Part shown: in pieces, positions 47,810-61,082 of the stretch
Layout of the letters: every line of letters begins with the position of its first letter
Numbering within the stretch: position 1 is the stretch's first letter
Assembly: GCF_000002995.4 (NCBI RefSeq)
Contig: NW_025062477.1
Location: 2,728,501-2,792,500, forward strand
Direction: 5' to 3'
Source of the DNA: Brugia malayi
Lineage: Eukaryota; Nematoda; Chromadorea; Rhabditida; Onchocercidae
Length of the DNA: 64,000 nt
Program-made: the position numbers and the translations under genes
Notes under the pieces: model-generated
Databases searched by the model: none
The model's input: only the letters and a program-made list of their open reading frames with translations
What the model was told of the DNA's origin: nothing

Positions 47810-49040
47810 ATATCTTCTGATTTGATGGATCATATGGATTACATTAGAATGATATCAAGAAATGACGGAAAAATAAAAAAATGAAAATGAAAATGTACAG
47901 TAATCAAAGAAATAAAAAAAAAGATTGAAATGAATTTTTTTTTTTAAGGAAAAGATTAAATATGTATCACATACCTAAGTTATGAATGTACCATAAAAAT
48001 ATTGCAAAATAAATTGATAAAATTGGGATGGGTAAGAGCATTTCAAATAAACTTAAGTTTCAATTCAATTTTATATGCCTATGAACGAAAAAGTGGAAGG
48101 TGGGGCTAGGCTATTTCAATAGAAGCCTACTATAGGCTCTAGGCTAATTATAAACTCCACCTATAGGAAGAGCAAAGAAAAGAGCAGAAGAAAAAAAATG
48201 ACAAGAATATAAATATGAAATGAATTTAACTGCTTCAAAAAATTATTTAAATCAAAATAAGAAAAAAAAATATTTAAAATTATTTAAATATACATATTCC
48301 AATAATTAATTCGTCTCAAAACAATTAATTTATTAATTAAATTTCAAAATTTCTTATGCTTAATATATAAATAAAATGGCGGATCCAATATATATTGCAA
48401 GCAATAGGAAAAAGAATTTTAAATTTTATTTTTAATAACATCCTTCTTCCAAATAAAAATTTTATGTGCTATTCAAGTATAAATGAAATTCGCTGAAATT
48501 TTGTCTGTGAAATTATCGATCAGAAAAAAAGAAAAGAAAAAAAAAAACTGATCTCATAACATAATGTTATAATAATATTGGATTGTAGAAGAAAGATGAA
48601 GGAAGTTAGTTTACAAATTAATTTTTATTATAATTAAAAAATTTTTATATAATTAAATTTTTATGTACATATAATTTTACCACAATTAAAAATTAAATTA
48701 TTAGAAATATTTAATAAAAAAAAAGCTGGCATTCTCTTCTTCTCATATTTCAAATTATTATTTTTTATCTTTTTTTTTTTTATCAATCAACCACTTTTCA
48801 AATGATATCTATGAAAAAGGCTAAGTTCCAAAGTTTTAAGCAAAAAATTAATTAACGGAAGTACCATTAAAACTCAATGATAAGCTATTTACAATCGTAA
48901 CGAACAAAATAAATTCTTCTTGCAACCACTTGACGAAGCCATGGATGTAATTTCCTAAATTGAACAATTAAATTGGCTAAACAAGACAATTTGCCATAAG
49001 TGAAAAATTACTCCCACAATAATATTAGGCAATTTAGCAT

Positions 49041-49137
49041 CCTAGCAAAGAAAGAAGATGAAATATTGGCCTAGCAAAGAAAGAAGATGAAATATTGGCC
49101 TAGCAAAGAAAGAAGATGAAATATTGGCCTAGCAAAA
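49041..49137. repeat. 29-bp tandem repeat, three copies and a partial
   Basis: CCTAGCAAAGAAAGAAGATG plus AAATATTGG starts at 49041, 49070 and 49099, with a partial copy at 49128. Intergenic. Confidence 0.92.
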
Positions 49138-49924
49138 AAAAAAATAATGAGAAAAGCTTTATTTATAAAATTATAATATTTATATTGAAATTGAAATTAT
49201 TACTGAACATATGATTTTATTAATAAGAATAAATAAAAAAAAAAAAAAAAAAGAAAGAAAAAACAATAACGGAATAAGCATTTGAATGAATGATTCAAAC
49301 AATTTTTAATACTTTTGTTTAATTTTAGGTAAATTTAACTTTACCTAAAATTACTTATTACTTAAAACATTTCTTACATACAAATGATTTTTTTTTTTGG
49401 ATATTATCTGATAATTAATTAATTTTCAATCATTTATTTAACATAAATAATTTTTTCATTAAAATATAAAAGTATAATTGCTTATACATTTTATAATTGT
49501 TCAAAGAATTTTACATTCGACAGAATTTTAAAATGTTTTACTTTCTAATCAAGGAAAAAACTTTGTAAAAGGAAAATGATTTTTAAAAATTGATTATAGC
49601 GACATCTCTTGGGTAAGCAACCGTTGGGTAAAATATCAAAATATGAGACATAAACAAGATAAAAATCTATGAGAGTCTTTTCCCACGGGAATATTCTTTC
49701 AAAGCTAACTTTGTGAAGCAAAAATAATTGATGCATAAGCTATGAAAGCATATTTATTAAATTTCTAAATATTTCAATTTATTATAAAATGTTTCTCTGA
49801 TCTTTTCCATTGTTTATTATTGACAAATTTTGAAAATATACCATTTTAATAAGTTTAAATTAATCACACATCTCTTTTTTCTTGCTGAAATAAAGATTTC
49901 GAGAAATGAGCTCAAATTTCATTG

Positions 49925-50095
49925 ACGTAATCAGTCAACGATTGTTATTATTTGATTGAACGTATCATAGTAATTAGTTTTACGTCACGTAAAATGCATT
50001 GAGGGTAAAAATTAAATTAGACAATGCATTACACAAAAAAAATCACATCACGTAATATTTTAGTTAATAAAATTACGTAAGTAGCGTGCTGCTAC
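49925..50095. promoter_or_regulatory. Cluster of ACGTAA/TTACGT motifs
   Basis: TGACGTAATC, TTTTACGTCACGTAAAA (a near palindrome), CACGTAATATT, ATTACGTAAG and CTACGTGG occur within 170 bp, in a region where CG is rare. Such ACGT cores are typical of bZIP or bHLH factor sites. No adjacent gene is recognised, so the role is open. Confidence 0.4.
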
Positions 50096-51040
50096 GTGGA
50101 AAAAAATTTATAAAACTTATCAGTAACAAATGTTTCAGTAAACTTCGCTTTCTCTCTCTCTCTCTCTCTTCTCGTGTAAATTCTCTCTATCGACTTATAG
50201 AAACGAAACGAAACGAAACAAAACAATACTTTTGAAACGTCACTCATATACATCATCTGCCGTATGAAACGTTTGATGAGAATCTACGCTAAAAAAGTGG
50301 TAATAGACGTAAATAATAAGTGAAGGACACGTCCTCAACTATTCCCTTATATTATAATTTGTTTTTGTTTTTTATTATCACATGAATCCTTTTCTTTAGT
50401 TATGCTTAGAAGGATAAAAAATCAAATGAAGGAAATGATAAGCGTAAATTCTCACAGATATATTGAATGAGAATGGGTAATGGGCGCTATTGTCGTGGGA
50501 AAGTAGTCGTTTTCCAAAAGAGAAATGAAATAAAATTGATCATCGATGTTTGTGTATTGCAGAAATGTTTAATGATGCCTTTTAAAGGATTCGATTGGAT
50601 CAATATCGGATTGATTTACATTTCTGAACAAACTTTTTACTCTACCGGAAAGAACTATTGAAAAGAGCAACGATCATTTATTCTTCATTTTGATTAAAGC
50701 TTAAAATGACAATGCCAATATGTTAATTAGAAATGATTCATAAGTATGCGAGTAGTAATAGTATTCACAGCATTGATCTTAATAACAATATGTTAATTAA
50801 TTAGAAATGCTTTTATGCAAAGAAAGTGGTCAAAGAAAGATAAATGCTATGTTAAATCAAACAGAAAAAAAAAATTTCAAAATTTAAATTAAAATTCAGA
50901 TTCTTGTTGGGAATTAAAAAATTCATAAATGAAATGGAAATATATTTGAGTATTATAGTGAAAATTTTAACTAATCAGAAAATTATCATAAAGTTATATC
51001 AATCATTCCTTAAACATAATTGGAAGTACCATTATTGTTA

Positions 51041-51350
<310 letters not shown>

Positions 51351-51549
51351 CTCATTAAATTTTTATGAAATAATAATAAATATTAATGCTAACAAGTTGA
51401 TAGACTATTTATATATCCAAATAAGGATGACAATAAAGTGATGAAAAGTTATAGTTGGATAGAGGATGTATGGTAGGTAATAACATAAACATTAAACTCT
51501 AGCTATTGTTGAAATGTTTAAACATACCAAAATTATCTTTTACTTCATC

Positions 51550-51594
51550 TCTCTCTCTCTCTCTCCCTCCCTCCCTCTCTCTCTCCCTCTCTCT
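51550..51594. repeat. (CT)n microsatellite
   Basis: About 45 bp of CT/CCCT repeat. Similar short GA or CT tracts occur at 18652-18671, 32541-32590, 36333-36395, 42888-42908, 45307-45345, 50149-50170 and 62547-62568. Confidence 0.85.
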
Positions 51595-52644
51595 CAATTA
51601 TTTAGTTTTTCCATGTCTAGCTCTATAATACTAGTTATGGTTCATTGAATTTAAATACAATTAATTTTATTATTTGTTAGTGGCAAATTATTCATGGCAA
51701 ATAATCATCATAAAACAGTAATGCACTCACTATTTCATTTCATTTCTCTGTTGGTTATTTAAAGTTAAAAAAAAAAAACTAAAAGCTGATCAAACAAATA
51801 CATATATTCATTCTATTTCACTCATATTTTTTTTTCTAATTTCAAAATAATTTCTATAATTTATGGAAATTATTATAAATGAGTAATTTTTTAATCAAAG
51901 TGATAGATAATATCTTTCATATGTGATAATGGATTATTATTATTGTTAATTATTATTATTAAATCTCATTAAATTTTTATGTAAATAATAAGAAATATTA
52001 ATGTTATTAATGTTTTTAAAATATAGCATTTTATAGTAATGTTAAAAGATCTAATAAATTGTTACACAAATATTTCGTTAGTATTTTAAATAAATACATG
52101 TAACATTTTCAAATGCATAAATTCAAAGACAGATTTATTAGCTGTGAAATTGAGTTTTATTTAATCTTCCAATTAATTTTTACTCTAACATTATTTCTTC
52201 TCTCATTTTATATTATCATTTAAATTAACAAATTCATATTTACGAAAGAACGAAAAGTTGCAGAAGAAATATTCTGTAAAGGAAATTATGTGTTACTTTT
52301 GCATTTACCAGCTGTTCAAGATCGGTAATGTATTAAAACCAATTTGGCAAATATTCTGAAAAAATTTTCGATTTTTATATCCAGTTTTTCTACTCTAATA
52401 CTGGTATAAATCAGAAATAATAGTCACAAATAATGTGATATCCATTGTAAAGTATGAAGAAATATTATGATTATGCAGAATTTAATATTAAATGGATAGA
52501 AGTTCATCCTTAACAGATTTTAGTCAATCTATCTCTCACCTAATTCACTGATTCTGTCATTTTTGTTTCATCAGATTAAGCTGTAAACAAAAATATTTAT
52601 AATGAGCATTTATTTGAGAGAATTTACTAATAATAACAAAACAT

Positions 52645-55600
52645 TTATTTTTCATCATCAGATTCATCTTCCAATATACTCTTATCCAGTGGTTTGATTA
52701 TTCTACCCGCCTGAAAAGGAAAAAAAAGGTGAAATATAGGTATTTTTTCCTTTTAAAAAAGAAAGACAAATTGAGCATAAACAAATTGTACGTACTTTTG
52801 TTACAATCTGTGGCTGAATAAGTTTCATATGAATTCGTTGTGGATTCCATTCCTTTCCTAATGGCTGTCGTATTACAGCTTCATAATCCTCAACGGTTGT
52901 ATAAGGAAATGGTACCTGAAAGAATAGCACTTAATTATTTATTATCAAAATTCAAAAACTCCGTTACTATTAGTCATTATATTTTGCATTAAATCAAAAC
53001 AAAAAAAAAAAAATCAGTGCTGTTAAAGAAACATTATGCTAGTCGAAAGATAATTTATATAAGATTCATACAAATTTTAAAAACCTAATTGGATTATTTG
53101 CATTTTCTGAACCATATTGTATTTCCAGAAGATTAGCAAATTAAAAATGACATGCTAATCAAAATTATTAGGACCTCATTTCTTCATGCATTAACACTTA
53201 CCATTCAATTCCTGTTTCTATGATAGGAATTTCCATTATAATCATATAATTACTATTTTATAATTATCCTTTAACTTAAAGAAACAATACCCAAAAATTG
53301 TTACAATTGAAAAGTTAACATAAATCATCGAAAATTATGAACATCTTTCATACTTATTCAAGTAAATTAAGAAAAAAAAAAACCCTCACCGATTTGAGTT
53401 GTATCTTTTCAATTGACTGATCCACTGTTTCTGATATAATTAAGCCTGTTTTTCCAGCATCTTTCCTCTTCTTTTTCGGCACTTTGACTACAAATCTAAA
53501 ATTTGCTATATTTGTACTTAATTATTAAGTTCAAGATGCTATGATATCGAAGAGATAAATAACTGTAAAGCTGTAATATTTGAACAGTGCAACATAATCT
53601 CGAAAAAAATCTCACCTATCTTTTTTCTTATCGGTTATTCCCGGTCCCGTCCATGAACCCCATCCATGAAGAGTTAGATCGATGTCTTTTGGGTTCTCTG
53701 CTGCTTCCACAGCTTCCTTTTCCGCTTCAAAATCACCAATAACATCAACATCTTCGAATGCCTTGGCTATAATTTCTTCCTGATCCTTTGCTTGCTCTGC
53801 AATTAATGATGATTGCAAGTATAATATATCATTATCATTGCAACTACAATTTATTATCCTGCAGTAAAATCTATTATTTTTATTGTTATCAGTTTCCTTG
53901 CTCATTAAACATTGAATATTCATAAAAATAAGTCAGTCAAAGACAAAGGACATGCCATAAGTATCTTCCAAAGTTTCAACGAAGTCAGCTGACACTTGTG
54001 GCAATGCCATCGTTTCGACTTGAAGAAAATGTCTTGGATCCAGAGAAATATCAATGGCTGCTTCCTCGGTTTTTGTAGCGATTTTCTTCTCTTCTGCAAA
54101 TACACTAAGATAATTCTACAACAAAAAGCAATCTTTAGCATAATTATTCAAAAAAAGTTTACTTTGTCGATGGATCACTGTAGATTCAGGAGCAATTGGA
54201 AGACTATGATTACGCTTATTTTCTTCGTCCTCTAATTTCAGAAGTTCACATTTCTAAAAAATATAGTGCTTCCGATACTTAATAAATATCGTACATTTTA
54301 TTGAATTGTTTGTTATGAAGCCTTTACAACAATCTCTCGCAATCCCAGTAAAAATAATCTGACAAATAGAAAAATTGTCATTAAAAAAACTAGAACATTT
54401 TTTTTACTACGAAAACAAATCGAATAATACAAAAAAAAAAAAAAAAAATTATATGCGCATCTGATACCTTTAGAGCATTTTCAATGAGCTGCTGCTCTGC
54501 TTTATCAAATAGCTGATCGATATCCATGTCCTTTACATCTGTGACTTCCTGCTAAAAAATAATAACAATTCTTTATTCTATACTTCGATCAATATATCCA
54601 GCGCTTTTTTTATTAAAAGTAAACAAATACTTTAATAAAATCGGAATTTATTTTCGGAAACTTCAAAACTGCTCATTTTAATGTACAGTTCTAAAGGGGA
54701 AACGCACTTTATTCTTCATTTTCTTTGACTTTTTCTTTTTTTTCAAGTTTTTGAGACCTTCTTTAGACTGTTTATCAACTTTCTTTTCAGTATGGTCCTG
54801 TTCAGAGTTTATAGAGATATCTTGCTGATGTTCTGTTTCATTCGACTGCTCTTCATTGTTCACTGCATCTTCCTGACCCCACTCTATTTCCACAACTTTT
54901 TCAATGGGAACCACTGATTTATCAGCTACATCAGTGCCCTTAAATAAATATATTCAATGAGAATAGTAAGAATTTGATTTCGAATTATATGATACTTTAT
55001 ACCTTATAAACATAAAAATAATTTCAAACTAAAATGTACCAATTCGTGTCTTTGGCGAGCTACGGATCCTGCATCTGCGGCGCGTAATGCGCTACTTCTG
55101 AGATTCTCACGTTCTCGTTCTCTCATTTCACGCAGTTTCGCTTTCAACTCTGGCTTGGTGGATTCCCTTTCCTTTTCTTCTTTTTCCAGCACTTCGGCTG
55201 CCCTCTGTAATTCAAAAAATCAAAAGATCTAGATTCTTTTTTTTCAAAAACTGTTGAAAGATCGAGAAACAACGTTTACACCTCAAGCATTTTTGCACTG
55301 GTCAACTGCACTGCACCCGTATTTCCTGATTCAGAATCGGAATCCGAATTCCTCTCACGACCATGTTTTTCGGCCAGTTCTCTCCCCAATCTTATTTGCT
55401 CTTCATATATTTTTTTGAAATCCTTATTTTTACTCGCATATCTTGCCAACTGTTGGACACCTTTTCCACCGTTGCGATGTTTTAATGTAGCTCGTTCCTG
55501 TAACATTCGTATTAATTTATTTATTCTGAATTTTCATAATCCTATCCGGTTTGTGAATAAGACTATGATACCAGGATCCGTTGCCGATCAATTTCTTCCA

Positions 55601-57179
55601 GTTTTTCTTTGGCAGCTTCTGGATTTTTGACCATCATTTCTTCAAATTCTCTGATTAACTGCTTCCTCTTTTGACGTTTCATATGTCGATGATATCTGTA
55701 ACCAATCATGTTAGTACATTTTAACATTAAAGTTTTTTTTTTTTAAACATGGTAGAAGTTCAAAGACAAGATTGTCTTAAGGTTTATAGAGCAAAGGGAG
55801 AATGAAGGGAAGAATACATTGATAGTTAAACTAACGATTTGCTTTTTATTTTAGCTTGTCGTTTCAGTTTCGCTTCTCGATAACCAACTAAAGCCCGCAT
55901 TTTTTTTAACTCAGCCCATTTCGCTTTTGCCTGGAAGAAAAAAAAAAAAAAATCAAATATCTACTTGACTCTTCCTCAAAAGAATTACTTATAACTGCAT
56001 AGCTGTAGGATTGGTACAAAAACTGAAACATAAAATACCTCTTTCAAATTCATTGCTCTCAATAATTCTAATTCAGCTTCTGTATATTCTTCGCCATCAC
56101 GAAGATTATTCTTTGATGTTTTCAACAGCTTGGCCAATTGTATTTCCAACGGTGTCCTTGGCTATAATTCAATTCTTAATGCAAAAGCAGAGATTATTCC
56201 CAAGCCCTCATCATATGTTGTACTTAAGATAGCAATAACTTTTCTAACACCTCAAAAAGTACTGTACGAGAAATTCCACTACTGAAGTTACTAGGTACTT
56301 TTACTAAGGCACAGGATACAACACATAAAACATATTCAAACATTTTCCTTTTAAGCCAGAACTCATTCTAGAAAAACAGCAAATGAAGGATTCAACAAAC
56401 CTTGAAAAAGAGTACCAAATCCGATGCTGTTCGTTCAAGTGGTGGGTCTTTAGTAAGTGGGAATACTAATTGTTCAGCAAGTCTATTTCTCTTGACAATT
56501 GGAGCCCATTCTTCCAAATCCTTCCTGCAACAATATTTCAAGCTATTTGTGGTGGTTTTAACCATCTTTCCTGATTTTTAATTAGTTTCATCTCTAATTT
56601 TAAGTGAAGAATAGAGTTTAGGAAATCTCTACATTTCACTTACATTTCAATTTACTTCATACAATAAATACTTCAATTTCCAGTTGGATACCATACCAAA
56701 CATTCCATTTGCACCAGATGTATTTAAAAACTATGTAGGTAAAGAAAATACCGAATATCGTTGTATGCAATGAAACTTTCAATCTTTTCTCGGACCAATC
56801 TATGAGATGGTGCCTGCAAGGTTCTCGGTTCGTCTTTTGCTGCTGTTTTTCCTTGCTTCTTTTTCTTTACCAATTTCTCCTTCACGTCGTCAACATTTCT
56901 GAAATCATTTTGAAAATAGCCCAAAACATTTATCTAAACCAATTATGCAATTGGAAAATACTGCCCGAATTTTATGACGAAGCATTGTTGTAATAAATTA
57001 AAGCAAATCAGTTGAAAAACTAACTTTGTGGATCGTATAAGGCCAACTAGCTCCTTAACATGAACTTTCTTCTGACACTTCCTAATCAGTGGTCCTTTTT
57101 TGACACTACTACCCAAGCTATTGATATTGTTTAGCAATTTTGTATGAGCTTCTTCATCAAAATCCGAATCCTCTGACAT
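52645..57179 (-). CDS. UTP14: UTP14, U3 snoRNP-associated SSU-processome protein
   Basis: Nucleolar protein of the small-subunit processome; family members help 18S rRNA maturation and activate the helicase Dhr1/DHX37. Sixteen exons: 57179-57025, 56898-56752, 56524-56401, 56161-56039, 55930-55836, 55695-55572, 55497-55282, 55204-55040, 54938-54708, 54551-54468, 54253-54163, 54093-53956, 53796-53616, 53495-53390, 52915-52796, 52710-52645. Predicted length 721 residues (human UTP14A is about 770). Seen: acidic N-terminus (MSEDSDFDEEAH), KIKSKSYHRHMKRQKRK, a lysine-rich low-complexity stretch in exon 9, DPRHFLQVE, then the C-terminal signature HGWGSWTGPGI (about 608-618), KKKRKD, VPFPYTTVEDYE, GKEWNPQ, AGRIIKP. 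The exon 12 donor is inferred to be GC (53955-53954), because no GT donor gives the needed phase. A possible AATAAA lies at 52609-52614, about 30 nt past the stop. Confidence 0.93.
52916..53389 (-). other. UTP14 intron between exons 14 and 15
   Basis: The longest UTP14 intron, 474 bp, AT-rich, with nothing recognisable in it. The pars-1 intron 60169-60622 is similar. Confidence 0.6.
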
Positions 57180-57200
57180 CGCACCCACTTTAACTGTAAT
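57180..57200 (-). promoter_or_regulatory. Likely trans-splice acceptor of UTP14
   Basis: An acceptor (TTTTTATTACAG, AG at 57195-57194) lies 14 nt before the UTP14 ATG, the same leader length as in pars-1. Together with the short distance to the pars-1 stop this suggests trans-splicing of a downstream cistron or of an independent transcript. Confidence 0.5.
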
Positions 57201-57774
57201 AAAAAGTGAGGATGATAAAAATTGACTAGCATGTGCGCCTTCCTTATGAATTTCTAATGAACTAGAAAGTAAAACTTTGCAAAGTACTGCATAATGCTTC
57301 TTCAGTTTACTTTATAATACTCGGTTATATCGATATGAATTTTGATTTCCATCAAATATGCTACGAAACGAGATCGACAACATCGTCATAAGAAATAACA
57401 GAAGACAATTTATCAGTTTTGCAAATTCGACTGATTAGTGTACCTTAACCACTTTCTCATAATACACAGTGCGAAACAAATAAAAAGAAAGAAATAGCAT
57501 ACCATAAAAGCATTTCCGCTTCAGTAATTTAAAATTCTTACTTCCACCAAATAAAAACCGACCCAAAAGCGATTAAATAAAATGCCAACAAACAATATAA
57601 CAGATAAATAAACTGAATCAGTTACCATGTCCATAACAACATAACAGTAAAAGATACGTCAGTAGTAAATTAATTACTATGCCAATAAAGAAACAATACA
57701 TCAAAGCAATCCATAAAAAACGACAATCACATGTAGTTCAGAATCTTCCGGTTCACACGAAATGATGATCCCGC
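57201..57774. other. pars-1 to UTP14 intergenic spacer
   Basis: About 580 bp with more mixed composition than the other intergenic DNA. No ORF, repeat or canonical AATAAA on the minus strand was seen, only variants such as TATAAA near 57310. It must hold the pars-1 3' UTR and any UTP14 promoter. Confidence 0.6.
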
Positions 57775-60700
57775 TCAATAACTTCGGCCAAACAGTGCGA
57801 AGAACTGCGCTTTTACTGAACAATTCTTATTGATACAATTAGTCGGAAGCGAAATATCAGGCTGAAATGATAAACTCATGGAAGTCTTCACAGAATTTCA
57901 GAGAAGAGAGCAAGTGAAACAATATATAGATGCTGTGAATGGTGCAAATAGAAATCATCTTTTGTTTTAAAATATTATTTAATAGAATTCAGCTTTTTTT
58001 TTTTATTAAGCTTTATATATATATATATATAGTAGGATTAGTTTTAAAACTGTGATATTCAACAAATGTACAGAAAAGTAATTCCATTAACTTAATTCTT
58101 AAAAATAAAAATATTATGTGAATCACCTGTTCAAATGGGATGCAGAGGGTCTTTGCCCCCATTGAAGGAGCACTCAGATCATTTTCCTCTTCCCTCACAC
58201 TTTCTTTCTTGATTTCATCTTCGCATTCAGTGCGTCCGCAGAAAGGTGACAGTAGAATAAACTTTTGATCTAGGAAACTTCGGAAATCACTCCATTCCAA
58301 TACAATCTTTGTATGCGATTCGCGAACTTCCAGTATTCTAAAAATAATTTATCATACTCAGAAATACTTTATTCCATGCTGGAGATTATCATTAAATCAA
58401 TAAGGCTGAAAAAGAGCTTGCCTATTATACATGGAATTGTGAATTTCGTCCAGCATATCTTTGCATTTTGTAGCAAGAACATCAATAGGAATGATTCTCT
58501 TTTCACCAGAATACCTAATGACACAAGTTATCTAAAAAAGAGAATAAGTTGTAATTGAGAATAATATAAGTTATAAATTTACAATAAAAAGAGAATGATA
58601 ACAAATAATATTCGAAGATACCTGGCTGTTGGCTAAATCTTTGGGACCAATTTCGATTCTTACAGGAACGCCTTTCAATTCCCAGTGATTGAACTTCCAT
58701 CCAGGCGATATATTGTCTCTCACATCAAGCTCAGTCCGTATACCCACATCCAACAATATATTATTGACTTCCTTTGCTTTTTCAATCAAAGCCGTTTTTT
58801 GTTCATCTTTTGTTCGGGCAGTTATTCCTACAGGAACAATAACCATCTACAAAACCTATGAATAGATATTTAAGAATGACGAAAACAAAAGATTTTCATC
58901 TTTTCAAAGCTTACGTCTAAATCTATAAGGCAAACCTGTATAGCAGCTATTCTGGGTGGAAGCACAAGGCCATAATTATCACCGTGTATCATCACAACAG
59001 CACCAATTGTTCTCGTTGATAAACCCCAACTGTTCTGCCATGCATAAACCTTTCCGCCGCCGTTTGGGTCTTCAAACGATATGTTAAACATTTTTGAGAA
59101 ATTCTGTCCTAAATGATGCGATGTAGCACCCTAAAAGTAGAACATTAACAGCCTTCAGAAAAATGTATAAAAAGATAATAGCAAAATCTTTTACTGATTT
59201 TTTCTTTATTTTTTGTCCAATCAATTTAAAAAAAGTACATTGTAAAACAAGAAAAAGAGAATTTGAACAAAAGAAAAAGCTAGCAACCTGTATCCCACGC
59301 CCATTAATAGGTACATACGCTTCAACGGTAGTTGTAAATTCTCCGCCAGCGAACTTTTCTTTTTCAGTTTTCCGTCCTTTAATAACTGGTATAGCCAGTA
59401 AATCGGTGTATACTTGAGCATATAAGTCAAGTATTTTGAATACTTCATCTTCTGCCTCAGCTTTAGTTTGAAATGCAGTGTGACCTTCCTGCCACAAGAA
59501 TTCACGAGTTCTCAAGAATGGTGTTGGATGTTTAAATTCCCATCGCTAAAACAATCAGTATGAATAACACGCTAAAACAATCAGTATGAATGAAAATCTT
59601 GAATAATATAATACAATATAATTGTAATACAATTACAAAAATCGAAGTTAAAAACAGCAGTTAATTTTAAAAACCATAAAAAATTTTCTCTTTCTTTTGT
59701 TTTACGGTATTTGAATATGAAACATACGACAACATTGCACCACTGATTGAGCTTAATTGGAAGATCTCGGTGAGATTGTACCCACTTTGCATAGCTCGGA
59801 TACATCACTGTTTCGCTAGTAGGACGAATTGCAATAGCTTCCGCCAGATCCGACTGGCCTGCTCGCGTTATCCAAGCAACCTACAGTGCATTGTAGATTT
59901 AAAGAAATATTTACATTTGAAAAATTCAGATACACAGTAAATAAATTTAAAATGATACCTCGGGAGCAAAGTCACTGATATGAGTCTTCTCCTTTTCCAA
60001 AGCGCTTTGTGAAACGAACAATGGAAAATAGCAGTTCTTAACACCTAGTTTCTTAATTTTTTCGTCGAACCATTCCTGAATAAATTCCCAAATAGCATAC
60101 GACCATGGCCGCAATACATAACAACCAGAAATGTCGTAATATTCTATCATTTCTGCTTTCGTTATAACCTAAAATATGAGCATAGTTTAAAAAAAAGAAT
60201 ATGAGCATAAAACCAACATCATAACTTCACAAATTTTTAAAACCTAATTTATGACACGCTGATAATGCTCGCTTTTGCATCAATTCCATCACTGCCTAAC
60301 ACTACTTAAGAAAAAGATACCGAGGGAAAAAATTTCCTTCTGTCCTAAAAAGTGATTTGCTTCTAATTCCTGTATTTTAGGAATACAAGAATTACTTCTG
60401 ATATGAGTAATAGTTGCTTTATGAATAATATTATTACACATTTAATACTCTCAAGCCTTTGTTAACGTTAACTTTCTGCTACATAATTTCTCAATTAAAG
60501 GGAAGGGAATCTGAATCTGTGCTGCAGAATCTGCGTTACGGCACTTTTAATGCAAAATGAAAGTTAAACGTTCGTCAAGACTAGTTGATATATAATATGA
60601 GAAAAAAAAAAAGGAAACTGACCTGAACATACCACTCGCAATAATTCTCATCTTTAGTTACTTCAATACCCAATTTTGTTTGCTTCTTTACATCTCCTCG

Positions 60701-61064
60701 ACCTTTCATAGATGAAGTAGTAGCTATCTGAAATCTACATGTAAGCAATATAAATGAAGTTAAAACTATCAAGCCTATATCTAATGCACTATTTTTCGTT
60801 TCTTATAATCATACCAATTATCTTTCCTCATCCGCTCACATTAAAATATGTCTCATCGTTGGCAAATGATGATAATTGTGATGAAAAAGTCAAAAAAAAT
60901 AAATAAATAAACACTAACAACAATTCACTCTATTTACTTCGCAAAAGAAAAAAAATGAATAACAACATACATACATGAAAATTTGACAAATCATTCTCAA
61001 GCTTCGGGATGACGTCTTGCTGGGAAGCAGTTTGCACTTCCAATGTGCTATTTTTATTCTTCAT
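57775..61064 (-). CDS. pars-1: Prolyl-tRNA synthetase, cytoplasmic, stand-alone
   Basis: Charges tRNA-Pro with proline. Ten exons: 61064-60975, 60727-60623, 60168-59959, 59880-59728, 59545-59288, 59130-58936, 58846-58622, 58531-58422, 58337-58127, 57861-57775, giving 547 residues, about the ProRS part of human EPRS plus a short N-terminal extension. Seen: [19 protein letters not shown] (motif 1 region), [17 protein letters not shown], motif 2 [15 protein letters not shown] (196-210), motif 3 [12 protein letters not shown] (321-332), the anticodon-binding domain from VIVPVGI, and a zinc-type C-terminal domain with FCGRTECED and NCINKNC, ending in LFGRSY as eukaryotic ProRS does. No GluRS or WHEP domain precedes it, so it is the nematode-type separate enzyme. 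Intron 8 has a GC donor (AG/GCAAGC at 58421). The MKNKNS start was chosen because an acceptor lies 14 nt upstream and the upstream frame is closed. Confidence 0.96.
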
Positions 61065-61082
61065 CACGTTGTTTGAAACTGT
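61065..61082 (-). promoter_or_regulatory. Likely trans-splice (spliced-leader) acceptor of pars-1
   Basis: An acceptor (ATTACAG, AG at 61080-61079) precedes a 14-nt leader and then the ATG. An AG followed by such a short 5' UTR is typical of spliced-leader addition in nematodes. A cis intron from an upstream non-coding exon near 61260-61390 (donor GTAAGA at 61258) is the alternative. Confidence 0.5.

Noticed and set aside
53920..54141. Minus-strand ORF of 73 codons over UTP14 exon 12
   Set aside because: Out of frame with the UTP14 reading (DPRHFLQVE).
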